Shown here: piece after piece, positions 1 through 12,300 of the stretch
Position numbering within the stretch: the stretch's first letter is position 1
How the letters are laid out: every line of letters starts with the position of its first letter
Source of the DNA: Owenia fusiformis
Taxonomy: Eukaryota > Annelida > Polychaeta > Sabellida > Oweniidae
Assembly: GCA_903813345.2 (NCBI GenBank)
Contig: CAIIXF020000006.1
Span: 23,381,936 to 23,445,935, forward strand
Length of the DNA stretch: 64,000 nucleotides
Direction: 5' to 3'
Program-made: the position numbers and the translations under genes
The notes under the pieces: generated by a model
What the model was told of the DNA's origin: nothing
Database searches by the model: none
What the model saw: only the letters and a program-made list of their open reading frames with translations

Positions 1-1119
1 CTAGCTGTTCCATGTTCCACTGTCTCCATTATTTCCATTTCCTCTACCCCTGCCTCTACCTCTTTGTCCTCTGCCACCACCTCTTGGTGCTCCACTGCTT
101 GCTGCTGCTTGGGTCCTTGGTACGCTCCATTCTCCATTGCCATCTGTACTTTCTTCAGTTTGCTTTGTATAAGTAGTATAATTTTTCTTCACTAGGCGGC
201 CACTTCCTGTTAGTGTATATTTATCTCCATTTGGAATATTCTAAAGCAGCTCCCTTGTATTAAGCTCAATAAGTCGTTCTTCGTGTGACTTGGCGGAATG
301 GATGTACACCTTTTGAAATTTTGTCTTGTTTCTCAGGAGTTGTTTATTTCTTAAGGCTTGAATCTTTGTCTCCGTTGATGTTAGTTCCACTTTAACTACC
401 CCAGGAACATTTTCACGTCTGCTTTTTGTTCTTTCCACCTTAGTAATTATTGACTTTGAAAGCTCTAACCCCACAGACATTAGTGTCTCAATCTTTGCCT
501 TAATATTCTCTCCAGAGAAGTATGGGACGTTACGCACTATTATCGACCTATTCGGTGGATAATCAGGTTGATCACATTTATGGGGTATGCTTTTGATTTT
601 ATTAACGTTCTCCTCAAGTCCTTTCATACGATCCTCCATTTCTTTGCCTTGTTTTTTCATTGTATGCTCGAATAACAAAGCACCTTCCTTGTAATTTGCG
701 AGCTCGGCCTTTATTTGTATTTCCATATTAGAGAGGCGCTCTCCTATAGATTTTAATTCATTTCGGAATTCAGCTGGAACTGCTTTAACAAGATCGTCCT
801 TGACTGCATTTATAAGTTTGTCTTTGATATCATTAAGAATATCATTTTGAAGAGAATCAGTTGTAGTTTCGAATTCCGGGACTTGTTTTTTATTTGTGGA
901 GATGTGTTGTTTTGGTCCCTTAGATGTACTGTCCTCTGTTGGAGATTCTTCTGCCTGGTAGAAGGGAGTGTCACATGATTGTTCTTGGCGTTTTGAAGGA
1001 GGTGTATTCAATACATCACTCTCATCATCCCAGGAACTTGGGGTGTTGGACCATGATTTCCTAAGAGTTTGTGTTTTCCTTCTTACCCTTTTGCGCTTCT
1101 TTGGTGTTTTTGGTGCCAT
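1..1119 (-). pseudogene. LINE-type ORF1 protein, interrupted by one in-frame stop
   Basis: Reading leftward from the ATG at 1117-1119 (context MAPKTPKKRKR), the frame runs 292 codons to a TAG at 241-243. It then continues in the same frame for 79 more codons to a second TAG at 1-3. The protein has a lysine/arginine-rich N-terminus like a nuclear or nucleic-acid-binding tail, a Ser/Thr-rich linker, a long heptad-like coiled-coil stretch, an RRM-like segment beginning near RSIIVRNVPYF, and an RGG-rich C-terminus (GGGRGQRGRGRGRG). Coiled coil plus RRM-like domain plus basic tail is the layout of LINE ORF1 nucleic-acid chaperones. The internal TAG means this copy is dead or reads only a truncated product. 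No reverse transcriptase is visible; it would lie off the left edge. Family assignment is inference. Confidence 0.6.
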
Positions 1120-1194
1120 ATTTTGTAAGGGTAATATCCAGTTGGTCGTATACAGTGGGTCCTGTTTGTTAATACAGTTAATAGAGAGGATCAC

Positions 1195-1355
1195 ACGATA
1201 AAAACGTTATTGAATGATTTGAAGTGCAATACAGGATATATTCTGTCTCAATATTCTGTATTGGCACTCGACTTTGTCTCGTTCTAATACAAAATTTCTC
1301 GAAGAGAATACTGGTATATCCTGTATTGTACTTCAAATCATTCAATAACTTATAT
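1195..1355. repeat. Fold-back repeat, first copy
   Basis: A 40 bp arm at about 1202-1243, containing TTGAATGATTTGAAGTGCAA, recurs inverted at about 1305-1350. The spacer is about 60 bp. This is the layout of a small fold-back or MITE element. Confidence 0.6.
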
Positions 1356-1524
1356 TATTGTATGATCTGTAAAATTAAGCAATCTGATTGGTCAGTTCTT
1401 GTGCTGTACCAATCTGTATTGCAACTGAGGTTGTCCCTGTATTGCTACTGAGATTGTCCCTATTGTTCATCTCCGTAGCAATAAAGAAAATATTGGTACG
1501 GACGGGACAATCTCAGCAGCAATA

Positions 1525-1705
1525 CAGAGGATCACATGATAAAAACGTTATTGAATGATTTGAAGTGCAATACAGGATATATTCTGTCTCGATATTCTGT
1601 AGTGGCACTCGACTTCGTACTTGATAAATTCTGTATTGGCACGAGACGAATATCGAGACAGAATATATCCTGTATTGCACTCCAAATCATTCAATAACTT
1701 ATATT
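1525..1705. repeat. Fold-back repeat, second copy
   Basis: Same arms as the element at 1195-1355: left arm about 1530-1595, inverted arm about 1650-1702. A third, single arm lies at about 2880-2925. The 1.2-3 kb block is therefore built from several insertions of one family. Confidence 0.6.
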
Positions 1706-1710
1706 GGGTA

Positions 1711-1962
1711 TCTGTATTTATCCCACGATTAATGTGTTATCTGACTGTACAATAACAGCTATTGATATTTCTGATATTATTGAAATCCGTGTGATATTTT
1801 CCAGAAAATCGTTTATCAAACTCATATGCGTGTGATATCGTTTATCTCACGCATATCCGTGTGATATCACATTTGCATTTCGCGCCACAATATTGTTGGA
1901 AATTAGGTCAGATAATTTATTCTCTTTTGAGAAAATAGGTCCGTTAATTTATTCTCTTTAAA
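1711..1962 (+). repeat. Left member of a ~245 bp direct repeat
   Basis: The sequence from TATTTATCCCACGATTAATG to TTAATTTATTCTCTTTAA recurs almost unchanged, in the same orientation, at 3424-3671. The two copies flank about 1.46 kb. Differences include a 4 bp indel near TGTTATCTG and scattered substitutions. Internal GTGATATC-rich inverted segments are visible. Confidence 0.75.
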
Positions 1963-2720
1963 GTGTCTCACATATTCGATCAAAATTTGCCATGCAAACA
2001 TGTTAGTCTACTTTACTGGCCCCCCTTGCTGTAACAAGGAACCCAAAACACATTAAAATGTAAACATAAACCAATTAGTCACTTCACTATGAAAGTGAGG
2101 GGTGTTAGTCCATTCACACAGTGTATTCTGCTAATACATATTTGCTAACACAATATCAGTGGTCATTTACTGTGTCAACTTAGTAACCCTTGCATATCGT
2201 GCTCACTCAAGTATTGAATATTTTTTTATGATCTAAATGTTTGTGGTTCATAAAAAAATGTGTTAGGAATACATTAATTAATATATTCATTCAAACAGCA
2301 CTAGAATGCGGGAAGAAAGAGCAATGGTGACAAAATGCAGACAGAATTTTCCGTAAGGGTTTCAAACATTACTTCATGTGTACTGTTATTTTTAGTGCTG
2401 TATTTATAGATATAATTTCACGTATCAAAATCATATTTTCCAGCAATGACTTCAAATTCGGAACCACACCCATATCACATTTTCTTCAATAACTCCAAAC
2501 ATGTGTAAACATTGACCATGTGCATATAAATTCAGATTTCACGAGCTCTTTCCTACTCGAGTACCTCATACACCCCTGCATGGATTTGAGTTGGATTCGC
2601 CTTTTATACGTGAGCCGACACACTCGCAAACGCTGATTGGATAAAGATTGCGAGAATCTTTAAGTCTTCGTCTGACGAAGAATTGGCGAATTTCGACATT
2701 CAAATGGGAAACTTATGGGA
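1963..2720. other. Non-coding stretch
   Basis: AT-rich sequence with no supportable exon, RNA gene or long repeat. It lies 5' of the first FNBP4 exon seen here and is probably FNBP4 intron or older transposon remains. Confidence 0.4.
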
Positions 2721-2721
2721 T

Positions 2722-2880
2722 AAACCCAATATCACATAATTTCTCGTGATATCATTTTATCGCCTCGTAGGTATCAAATATCAACACTCATTCGCTTCGC
2801 TCACTCGTGTTGATATTTGATATCAACTAGGCGATAAAAATGATATCACTCAAAATGATGTGATATTCTGTATATATTGC
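2722..2880. mobile_element. Palindromic MITE with CGCTTCGCTCACTCG centre
   Basis: The centre (TTCGCTTCGCTCACTCGTG) is flanked by inverted copies of TATCAAATATCAACA and by TTTTATCGCC / GGCGATAAAA arms. A near-identical copy lies at 5828-5966, and diverged relatives lie at 3290-3420, 25850-25960 and 50560-50690. Confidence 0.65.
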
Positions 2881-3289
2881 TCAATATATCCTGTATTGCA
2901 CTTCAAATCATTCAATAACTTATATTCGGTATCTGTATATATTTCTCAGGGTCTATTCAACGATGTCCGGAGAAATGATGTGGAGTTGGATATCTGTATT
3001 TATTCCATAGTTAGCATGATATTCATAGGATAACATGTGAAAATAAAAACGGTATTTTTGTAATCAGTGGTAAAATATGATATTTTTGACAAATTTTCAC
3101 TTAACCATAGCATACGGTTTTTTAGCCATGACATACGACGTCGTATGCGATGGTTTATGGATTTTTGCTACTTCAGACTCAAAACGAGGCTAAGTGTCAA
3201 CATCGCCGGATCGTTTGGAAAATTCGAATTAAATGACTTAATTTCCGAAGATTCTGATGATGACTTTAACTATGGAATAAAAAGAACAT

Positions 3290-3422
3290 CCTATGATTTA
3301 CTCGTGATATGATTTTAATCCACTCATGGTTATTGAAATCTGCACTCTCTCGCTACGCTCGCTCGTGCAGATATCATATCCTTTCGTGGATAAAAATCAT
3401 ATCACTCATAAATCATAGGATA
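3290..3422. mobile_element. Palindromic MITE, diverged copy
   Basis: The centre TCTCGCTACGCTCGCTCGTG is flanked by inverted GATATGATTTTAATCCAC / GTGGATAAAAATCATATC arms. Same architecture as the element at 2722, with a different arm sequence. Confidence 0.6.
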
Positions 3423-3423
3423 T

Positions 3424-3671
3424 CCTCTATTTATCCCACGATTAATGTGTTATCTGTACAATAACAGCTATTGATATTTCTGATATTATTGAAATCTGTG
3501 TGATATTTTCCAGAAAATCGTTTATCAAACTCATATGCGTGTGATATCGTTTATCTCACGCATATCCGTGTGATATCACATTTGCATTTCGCGCCACAAT
3601 ATTGTTGGAAATTAGGTCAGATAATTCATTCTCTTTTGAGAAAACAGGTCCGTTAATTTATTCTCTTTAAG
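3424..3671 (+). repeat. Right member of the ~245 bp direct repeat
   Basis: Partner of 1711-1962. The interval between the two holds a fold-back arm and two palindromic MITEs. This could be a composite insertion or a local tandem duplication later filled with insertions. Confidence 0.75.
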
Positions 3672-3802
3672 TTTCATTGGTGTATTGAATTACGATTGTG
3701 TATATAATTTGATAAGGCTGCTAACTAACGATTAAAAATTGTATTTACTTTTAATTGTTAAAAAAAGTGTTTCAAATATTCAATTGATATTCTAATTTCT
3801 AG

Positions 3803-5773
3803 TTTTTATGTCACCACCAAAAGTGGTGACATATTGTTATGGTCTCCGTTTTTTGGCGACGGCGTCCGGCGGTTGGAGGTTGGCGTCCGGCGTCCGGCGG
3901 TTGGCGTCCGGCGTCTGTAACAATTTCTTACAACTTCCTATAACTTAACAAATACTGTTTAGACTGACTTCAATTTTTTTCTAAATCATCTACATGTTCT
4001 CAGAAGTTCAAATCTGACTTTAGATTTGACATTTGACCTTCAATGACCTTCTCAAGGTCAAAAAGGTCTTTTTTCAACTTGCTTCACATTGACTAAATTT
4101 TTTTTCAAAATCATCTACATGTTCTCAGAAATTCAAATCTGACTTTAGATTTGACATTTGACCTTCAAATCTGACTTTAGATTTGACATTTGACCTTCAA
4201 TGACCTTCTCAAGGTCAAAAAAGGTCTGTTTTCACCTTGCTTCAAATTGACTAAATTTTTTTTTCAAAATCATCTACGTGTTCTCAGAAATTCAAATCTG
4301 ACTTAAGATTTGACTTAAGATTTGACATTTGACCTTCAATGACCTTCTCAAGGTCAAAAAAGGTCTGTTTTCAACTTGCTTCAAATTGACTAAAAAATTT
4401 TTTCAAAATCATCTACGTGTTCTCAGGAATTCAAATCTGACTTTAGATTTGACTTAAGATTTGACATTTGACCTTCAATGACCTTCTCAAAGTCAAAAAA
4501 GGTCAAAAAGGTCTTTTTTTCAACTTGCTTCAAATTGACTAAATTTTTTTTTCAAAATCATCTACGTGTTCTCAGGAATTCAAATCTGACTTTAGATTTG
4601 ACATTTGACCTTCAATGACCTTCTCAAAGTCAAAAAAGGTCAAAAAGGTCTTTTTTTCAACTTGCTTCAAATTGACTAAATTTTTTTTTCAAAATCATCT
4701 ACGTGTTCTCAGGAATTCAAATCTGACTTTAGATTTGACATTTGACCTTCAATGACCTTCTCAAAGTCAAAAAAGGTCAAAAAGGTCTTTTTTCAACTTG
4801 CTTCAAATTGACTAAATTTTTTTTTCAAAATCATCTACATGTTCTCAGAAATTCAAATCTGACTTTAGATTTGACATTTGACCTTCAAGGACCTTCTCAA
4901 TGTCAAAAAAGGTCAAAAAGGTATTTTTTCATCTTGCTTCAAATTGACTAAATTTTTTTTTCAAAATCATCTACATGTTCTCAGAAATTCAAATATGACT
5001 TTAGATTTGACTTTAGATTTGACATTTGACCTTCAATGACCTTCTCAAGGTCGAAAAAGGTCAAAAAGGTCTTTTTTCAACTTGCTTCAAATTGACTAAT
5101 TTTTTTTTTCAAAATCATCTACATGTTCTCAGAAATTCAAATCTGACTTTAGATTTGACATTTGACCTTTAATGACCTTCTCAAGGTCAAAAAAGGTCAA
5201 AAAGGTCTGTTTTCAACTTGCTTCAAATTGACCAACTTTTTTTTTCAAAATCATCTACATCTTTTCAGAAGTTCAAATTTGACTTTTCAAGTTCTCAGAA
5301 GTTCAAATCTGACTTTAGATTTGACCTTTGACCTTCAATGACCTTCTCAAGGTCTTTTTTCAACTTGCTTCAAATTGACTAATTTTTTTTTTCAAAATCA
5401 TCTACATGTTCTCAGAAGTTCAAATCCGACTTTAGATTTGACATTTGACCTTCAATGACCTTTTCAAGGTCAAAAAGGTCTTTTTTCAACTTGCTTCAAA
5501 TTTACTTAATTTTTGTTTCAAAATCATCTACATGTTCTCAGAAGTTCAAATCTGACTTTACATTTGACCTTCAATGACCTTCTCAATGTCAAAAAAAGTC
5601 AAAGAGGTATTTTTTCAACTTGCTTCAAATTGACGAATTTTTTTTTCAAAATCATCTACATGTTCTAAGAAGTTCAAATCAAACCTTCTTAAGGTCAAAA
5701 GGTATTTTCCAACTTGCTTTAAATTGACCAAATTGTTTTAGGTGGTGACATTTTGTCATGTTAATGCCTTGTT
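3803..5773 (+). mobile_element. Non-autonomous element with ATGTCACCACC termini and internal ~110 bp tandem repeats
   Basis: The left end has ATGTCACCACC at 3808, followed by a short hairpin (ACCACCAAAAGTGGTGAC). The right end has GGTGGTGACAT at 5741-5751, followed by TTAATGCCTTGTT. The ends are therefore 11 bp inverted repeats. The body is about 13 imperfect units of about 100-130 bp, each containing TGACCTTCAATGACCTTCTC followed by one to three AGGTC(A) motifs, an A/T homopolymer and ATCATCTAC. A GGCGTCCGGCG-rich segment lies next to the left hairpin. There is no transposase. A reverse-orientation copy lies at 35260-37001 and a decayed copy at 11485-11941. Confidence 0.75.
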
Positions 5774-5827
5774 ATTGTCTGCCAATGTCCTGGAAATTGG
5801 ATCAGAACATCACAAGGTGATTGTAAT

Positions 5828-5966
5828 CATGGGATAAACCCAATATCACATAATTTCTCGTGATATCATTTTATCGCCTCGTAGATATCAAATATCAACA
5901 CTCATTCGCTTCGCTCACTCGTGTTGATATTTGCTATCAACTCGGCGATAAAAATGATGTGATATT
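5828..5966. mobile_element. Palindromic MITE with CGCTTCGCTCACTCG centre
   Basis: Near-identical to 2722-2880, including the flanking GGGATAAACCCAATATCACA segment and the TGATATTCTGTATATAT tail. It sits just upstream of the first FNBP4 exon in the window. Confidence 0.65.
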
Positions 5967-6186
5967 CTGTATATATTTTTGAGGGTACATTCAACTGTTG
6001 TGCCCATTATCCATACAAGTACTTACACAATATTGATATGACGTTTACTTTCAACATGCTTTCAAATGTTTGCCAATATGCTGTAAAAATTCATGATCTC
6101 CCTTATTTGTGAAAAATTATTTCTTGTATGTTATTTTCAATTTAAAAAAATGTCAAAAGTATTCATGTTCAGTTAATGTTTTCCAG

Positions 6187-6388
6187 TGCCGACTACCCTG
6201 TGGGAGCCAATGCTGGATGAGAACACCCAGTGCTATTATTACTGGAACACCACTACTAATGAAGTAACATGGGAAGCTCCCCCTGAATACACTGCATACC
6301 TGGAACAGCACAAACAGTATGTTATTGAGGAAGAAGCATGGACAAAGAGACAGGGCCAAGTAAAGAGTGCCCCTACAATTCCAGAGAG
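6187..6388 (+). CDS. FNBP4: FNBP4 exon encoding WW domain 1
   Basis: Acceptor TTTTCCAG before 6187 and donor GTAAGAAT at 6389. Residues LWEPMLDENTQCYYYWNTT and NEVTWEAPPEY form a complete WW domain with both tryptophans and the terminal proline. The exon ends in phase 2. Confidence 0.93.
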
Positions 6389-9300
6389 GTAAGAATTATA
6401 GGTTATTTCTGAGAGGTTTGAAGTATTATATTTGGGCTGAAGGTTCTTTAAAGAAATCAGTTTATTTATTGTTATGTCACCTCCAGTGGCGGCAATTGAC
6501 ATATTGTTATAGTCTCCACCTTTTTGTGATTGGTGTTTGGCATTTAGCATCTGTGACAAGGTGATGACATGTTGCATGTTTATGCCTTGTCAAGAATATA
6601 ATATAAAGTGATTTATAGAAAAATGTTGAATTAGATTAAATAACTGTTAAGTACCTAAAATACCGATATAAATATTTTTGTGAATTTTGTGAATTCATTT
6701 CAGTGCAGCAAAAGATCCTCCCATCCAGCAAACAGCAAGTTCAGAAAATGATTCCGATGAAGAGGTGTATTGCGGACCTGCACTTCCTGTTTCCGAAGAT
6801 GAATCAGACACAGAAGTACTATCGACATTTCGAAATACATTTGGATCAGGAAAGAAAAACCGCTCAAGCCCTATCAATCTTGTTGGTTATGCGAATGACA
6901 GTGTTAACACACCAAATGATTCTTTGAACAATCCTGATGAAGTTGACGATGATTTTGAACCTAGATCTTTGGCTAAAGTTCAAGGTCCACTATTACCTGA
7001 CAATAACAAGCCCCTGAGGCTTATAGGACCTACAATGCCCTCTAAGGATGATGCCCTTTATACCCTCCACCTTCCTAACCAATACCAGGCACTCGATATC
7101 GATAGTGCAGACCAGGAAAATACTGATGCTGAAAATGATGAAGAAAACAAGGAAGAGAGTGTTGCTGAGCCTCAGTTTATTGGACCAGTGATTCCAGTTA
7201 CTGCTAAACCTCAGAGTAAGCCTGGCTTAGCTGGAGTTGTGGATTATGATGATGATGATGATGATTCATCTGAACACTCTATTAACAGAGAGGATGATGG
7301 CATCACTAGTAATCAAGTGGTGGAAAATGTGAAATCAGAGAGTTCAATTGATGCTGCGGAGAATCATGAAGAAAATGTGAACATTGAAGAAAATGTGAAA
7401 GCTGAAGACGAAAAAAAATATGATGTTGCAGATCAGCCTATGTCACATGATGACTATATGCAGTTTGATTTCTATAATAAGAAATATGATGAACCAACTG
7501 ATGAAAATGATCCTCAAAATCAAGCTTTAACATTTGGTAAACCTCTAGTGACCTCTTTTGAGAAGCCTTCCCTAAAAAGTGAGGAAATCAAGAAGGAAGA
7601 ACCCTTGGGAGAAAAAGATTCATCTGATGAAAGTGAGGACTCATTAGATAACAATGAGGATCCTGCAAAAAGTGAGGAGATTCATCAAAACACTGAACAG
7701 CCCAAAGTTAAAATTGTGGCTGTTTCAGAGAAAGAAGATAACAAAGAGACAGTGTCTGCTAATAAAACGGTATCTGATGGAAAGGAGTCCAAAGGGGAGG
7801 AGCTAGATAAAGAGGTGGAGTCTGATAAAGAGGCAGAGGTTAGTGAAGGGGAGGACTCTATGGATGACTTTGATCCTGATGACATTGACCGACAGCTAGA
7901 GCTAGCCCTTGAGAGAAAAAAGGTGGGAACATTAAGAGTAGAGTAGAGGCAGTCACGATTTAGTACTATTCTTGTTGATTCTTGGCATGGATTATTTTGT
8001 ACTCCATTTTTGGTTATCCGAGAGTTTGGGTACATCTGTGGGGTGAATAATCACACTTTACTGGGCTGAATTGTGACTGACCCTTCTCTATGTAAAGGCA
8101 TAGTTATAGAATCAAATGATTGATTGGAAAAGCATGATATACCTTGAAATGTTCAAATATCTAACAAAAAATTAAAAAGAACCATGAATTATTTCAGAAG
8201 AAACTTGTGAAGTCGGAGGCTAAACCACCAGTTGAAAAAGCTTTGGACCAGGTAGTAAGTAGCAAAGATATAACTGGGAAGAGGATCTCTGAAGAGCCAA
8301 GAGATGATGCTCCTGTGAAGAAGGCTAAACTAGAGGGTAAGAGCTACATTTAAATTCAACAAAATGCTAAATCTTGACATCCTTCTACAAAAATTATTCA
8401 AATTTTATTTGTCATACTTTTTGCAGAAACTGTAGAAGTACAGGAATCACTACAAACATCATCTTTAATGGATAAAAGGCTGGACATAAAGGAGAAAATG
8501 GAAATAGCGGATCTCTCCGGACTACTCCTGGAGAAGTTGCAATTTTTAAATATTACCCGAAAAAACATCTCAACTTTACAAGTACAGTTGATACAGATTG
8601 AGGTATGGTCCTTTTTTCATGCCTTCATAAAATTCATTCTTGTTTTTAGATTGAAAATTGAAGCACCTTTTCTGAAGGTACTTTAATATTGCATTTGGCT
8701 ATACTGAGTCCATGAAGTAAGTACAAAATTATGTATATGTACATTCTTCAGGATTTAAGTCAATAATAGCAGGTCTTCCCATCTGAAATTCTCAAAACAC
8801 ATTATTGAACCACAGGCCCGTAGCCAGGATTTGCCAAGGGGGGGGGGGTTCAGTTTTCAAAAATTTCCAGGGGGGGTTCACATTTGACAATTTTGGCCCA
8901 AATATGGCTAAAATCACTTGAGAAGTGCTCAAAATGGTGAAAAACTGCATGATTTTGAAAGAATTTTTGGCCAGGGGGGGATCGCCCGAACCCTGCGAAC
9001 TCCCCCTGACTACGGGCCTGTCAATGGTAGTATAACGATTGAAATCACTTAAGTGCTCATATTGAAGTTATTTATCCATTCAACGAAAGCAGTTACAGTA
9101 AAACCTGTCTCATTTGAACACCACTTGAATCGGCTAGAGGTAATCTGATTGGCAGGTGTTCACATTTCAAGTAAAGGTCTCTAAGTCACCTTCAGAAGTA
9201 TTGTTACTTTTTGTGGATGGTGTTCGGCAGTTGATGTTGGTCAGTCTGCGTCTGTAATATGGTGTTTGGCAGTTGGTGTCTGTAATGTAGGTGGACATTT

Positions 9301-12300
9301 TGCATGTTATGCCTTGTTTAACATGGTAATCTATGACAATACCCCTAATGAATGTGTTCTCTTATTTTAGACACGGGTTCAAGATTGGCGCAATGGAGGT
9401 CTGAATACCCACTATCTGTTAGAGAAACTCAAGGAATCTGAGGAACAAATCAAGGAATATGAACAGAATTCCACTCCACCTGGCTGGTCCTGCCACTGGG
9501 ACAGGTACTGTCAACATTTCCTTATTTGGACATGATTTCTATGTGAATGCGCCATATTTGGACATGTTATCCTTATTTGGTATACAGTCCTTATTTGGTT
9601 GTGTGATTCTCCCTAGTGAATGTTCATATTTAGGATGTGGTCTGTCCAACAAGTGGAAGGCGACCGTTTGACCTATTTATAAACTAAGAAAGTGTTTCAA
9701 GCAAAATGACTATGTTAATTCTTGAAAAATAGCAGAGCTATCTGCCAAATGGGATAGATCCTGTAGCCAGAAAATACAACAGGGGTACATATATTGAACT
9801 GTATAGAGTAGACTTGGAATGAACTGTTATATCTCTAAATGACAAGTTACAACATCAGCAGGAAGCCAGATGCATTATGGGTGACTCGTAAGCTGAACCT
9901 CTGTTCGTAAGTTTTTCAATCCCACACAGTAAGTCCTTCCAAAAATCATCATGGAGATCATACTTCATATTTTAAAGTCATGCTCAATATGTTCAAAATA
10001 AATAGTGATAATTTGGAAAAGTTTTCAACTTTTAATATTTCTACCTTGAATATCGCTATATTTCAAGTATAATTATTTCATCAAAATATTGAGCGCTGTT
10101 CACAATCCCTCAAAATAACATAACCATTTTCATAAAATTATAATTTGATAACAAGTCTTGCATGCCTGGGTGATGTGACTGCAAAATATTACTTGAGCTC
10201 CATGATATGTTTTGGAAGGAAAATATTTTGTTTGATGGTGTTTTAGTTTGACATTGCATAAAATTCTGAGTCATTGAGTGATTACCACCTATGGTATATT
10301 GATTAAAAATTAAGTACTGTATTTCTTGAATATGTTAATATCTGTTTATGTCGTACAGTAAAACCTGTCTAATCCAAAATTCAATAGGACTGGCCAAAAG
10401 AGATTGGCAAGTGATTTTGAGGATTTTTAACTTGGAAGTTTATGGCAGAAATGGACCCAAAAAGTGTTCACATAAAAGGTCTTCAAATTAGAGAGGTTTT
10501 TGGATATACAGGTTATACTGTAGTCTACCTGTGATGTTTTACTTGAATAAATTGACTTGCACAGTGTATCTATTTTTGCTGTTTTCCAGGGGATGCTGAA
10601 GACGATTTAAAGATGTCAGTTTATGCGACTTCAACCAAATGCCAATGTGCATTTTGGTTAAATAACTATGATTAGATTGTGGCATCTTGCTGCAGTGTAT
10701 TATATTGTTATCAACATCTCTCTAAAATTCATGATTTTTATGGTCATTTCTGCATAAAATAACCCAGTCATATATGATATATAAAAATACCATTTTCCAA
10801 CCAACCATAAAGTTCATGAGTTTTAATGAAAGTTGATTTATGCATATTTTGAGTAAAACATGTAAATAAAAATAACCTGAATATTTATCCATGGATGGTC
10901 TACTTAATTAATTGATATAATTCAAAATATTTTAATAAAAGTTTCATGCATTTCATGGAAGTTGAGAGTTTTTAAGATTGTGATTTGAGTAGATCAGAAA
11001 CCATGGTGCTATTCAGTAAACAGAGCAATCAGTCTGACCTTTGTCGTTTTTTCTTGTTGCTACGGCAACTGTTTTCAGGTCATTCAAGCGCTATTTCTAC
11101 ATGAATGAGGTCACCGGTGATTCCCAGTGGGATTTCCCCAAGGATGACATTGAGGATGATACGGCCCAATCAGAATCTGACAGTGACAGCTCTGATGAAG
11201 AGCGCAAGGTTGAAACTGCCAAAGTCAAGGCCACACAGTCTGAGGTCAAGGTCACAAGTTCTGAGCTTAAAATGGATGACAATCTGAAGGATCAATATGC
11301 CTTGTTTGAACAGGAGATGAATGGTAGGTTTTTAGTATTTATTAAAATTCTGTTCAATCACCCCTTTAATTTGTAACTTTGTAAGAAATTGAAATCATTC
11401 TTTGTAATGTTAATATAACTTTCTTGTAGATTACACTTGTTATTCCAAATATTGATCATTTTGTTTTTTGCTCAGGATTAAAAGTTTTTATGTCACCACC
11501 AAAAAGTTGGCAGTTGGTGGTTAGCGTCTGTAACAAATTCTTAGAACTTCCAATAACTTAACAAATACTGTTTAGACTGACTGTTATCAGAAGTTCAAAT
11601 CTGACTATAGATTTGAGATTTGACCTTCAATGACCTTCTCAAGGTCAAAAAAAGATTTGACCTTCAATGACCTATTTAAGGCAAAAAAAGATTAGACCTT
11701 CAATGACCTTCTCAAGGTCAAAAAAGGTAAAGGGTCTTAATTTAGATTTGAGGTTTCACCTTCAACAACTTTCTCAGGGAAAAAAACAAAAAAGGTCTTT
11801 TTCAACTTGCATCAAACGAATTTTTTTTCAAAATCATCTACACTAAGTTCTCAGAAATGCAAATCCAACTTAAGATTGAACTCATAATATTGTGAGCAAC
11901 TAGGTGGTGACATTTTGTCAGTCATGTTAATGCCTTGTTAATAAGTGTTAAAACATTAGAACAGTTCCATAGCAATGACTTGTTGATACATGTACATTGA
12001 TATCATATTTTTAATCAGTTGGTTAATTTTTAGTATTAATTCACCATTATCAGGAACTTTTTCAATGTTCTTTGAAAATGGTGAAACCCTTATTTTAGTT
12101 AACTCTTGTTAGGATTGTTCCCTATATGAATTGATATACATGTACTTTAGATGTACCAGACTCGACTGTGTCCAGCTCTGTGACCCAGAAACCAACCTCA
12201 ATGGATCAGTCCACAGCTGAGCCCCACAATCCCAGGCCTCCCCTACCTCTGTCTACAGCCCTGTCTCTTCCCCCTCCCCCACCCCCTCCAGAACCAAGTG

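Noticed and set aside
3067-3312. 81-codon ORF with an acidic C-terminus
   Set aside because: Lies between direct repeats and runs into a palindromic MITE; no family features or splice context.
4742-4951. ORF in the tandem-repeat element
   Set aside because: Only reads the repeat unit twice; no independent coding signal.
10589-10640. TTTTCCAG acceptor followed by GGATGCTGAAGACG, a possible FNBP4 exon
   Set aside because: WW domain 2 joins in phase from 9504 directly to 11079; including this piece would disrupt the domain.
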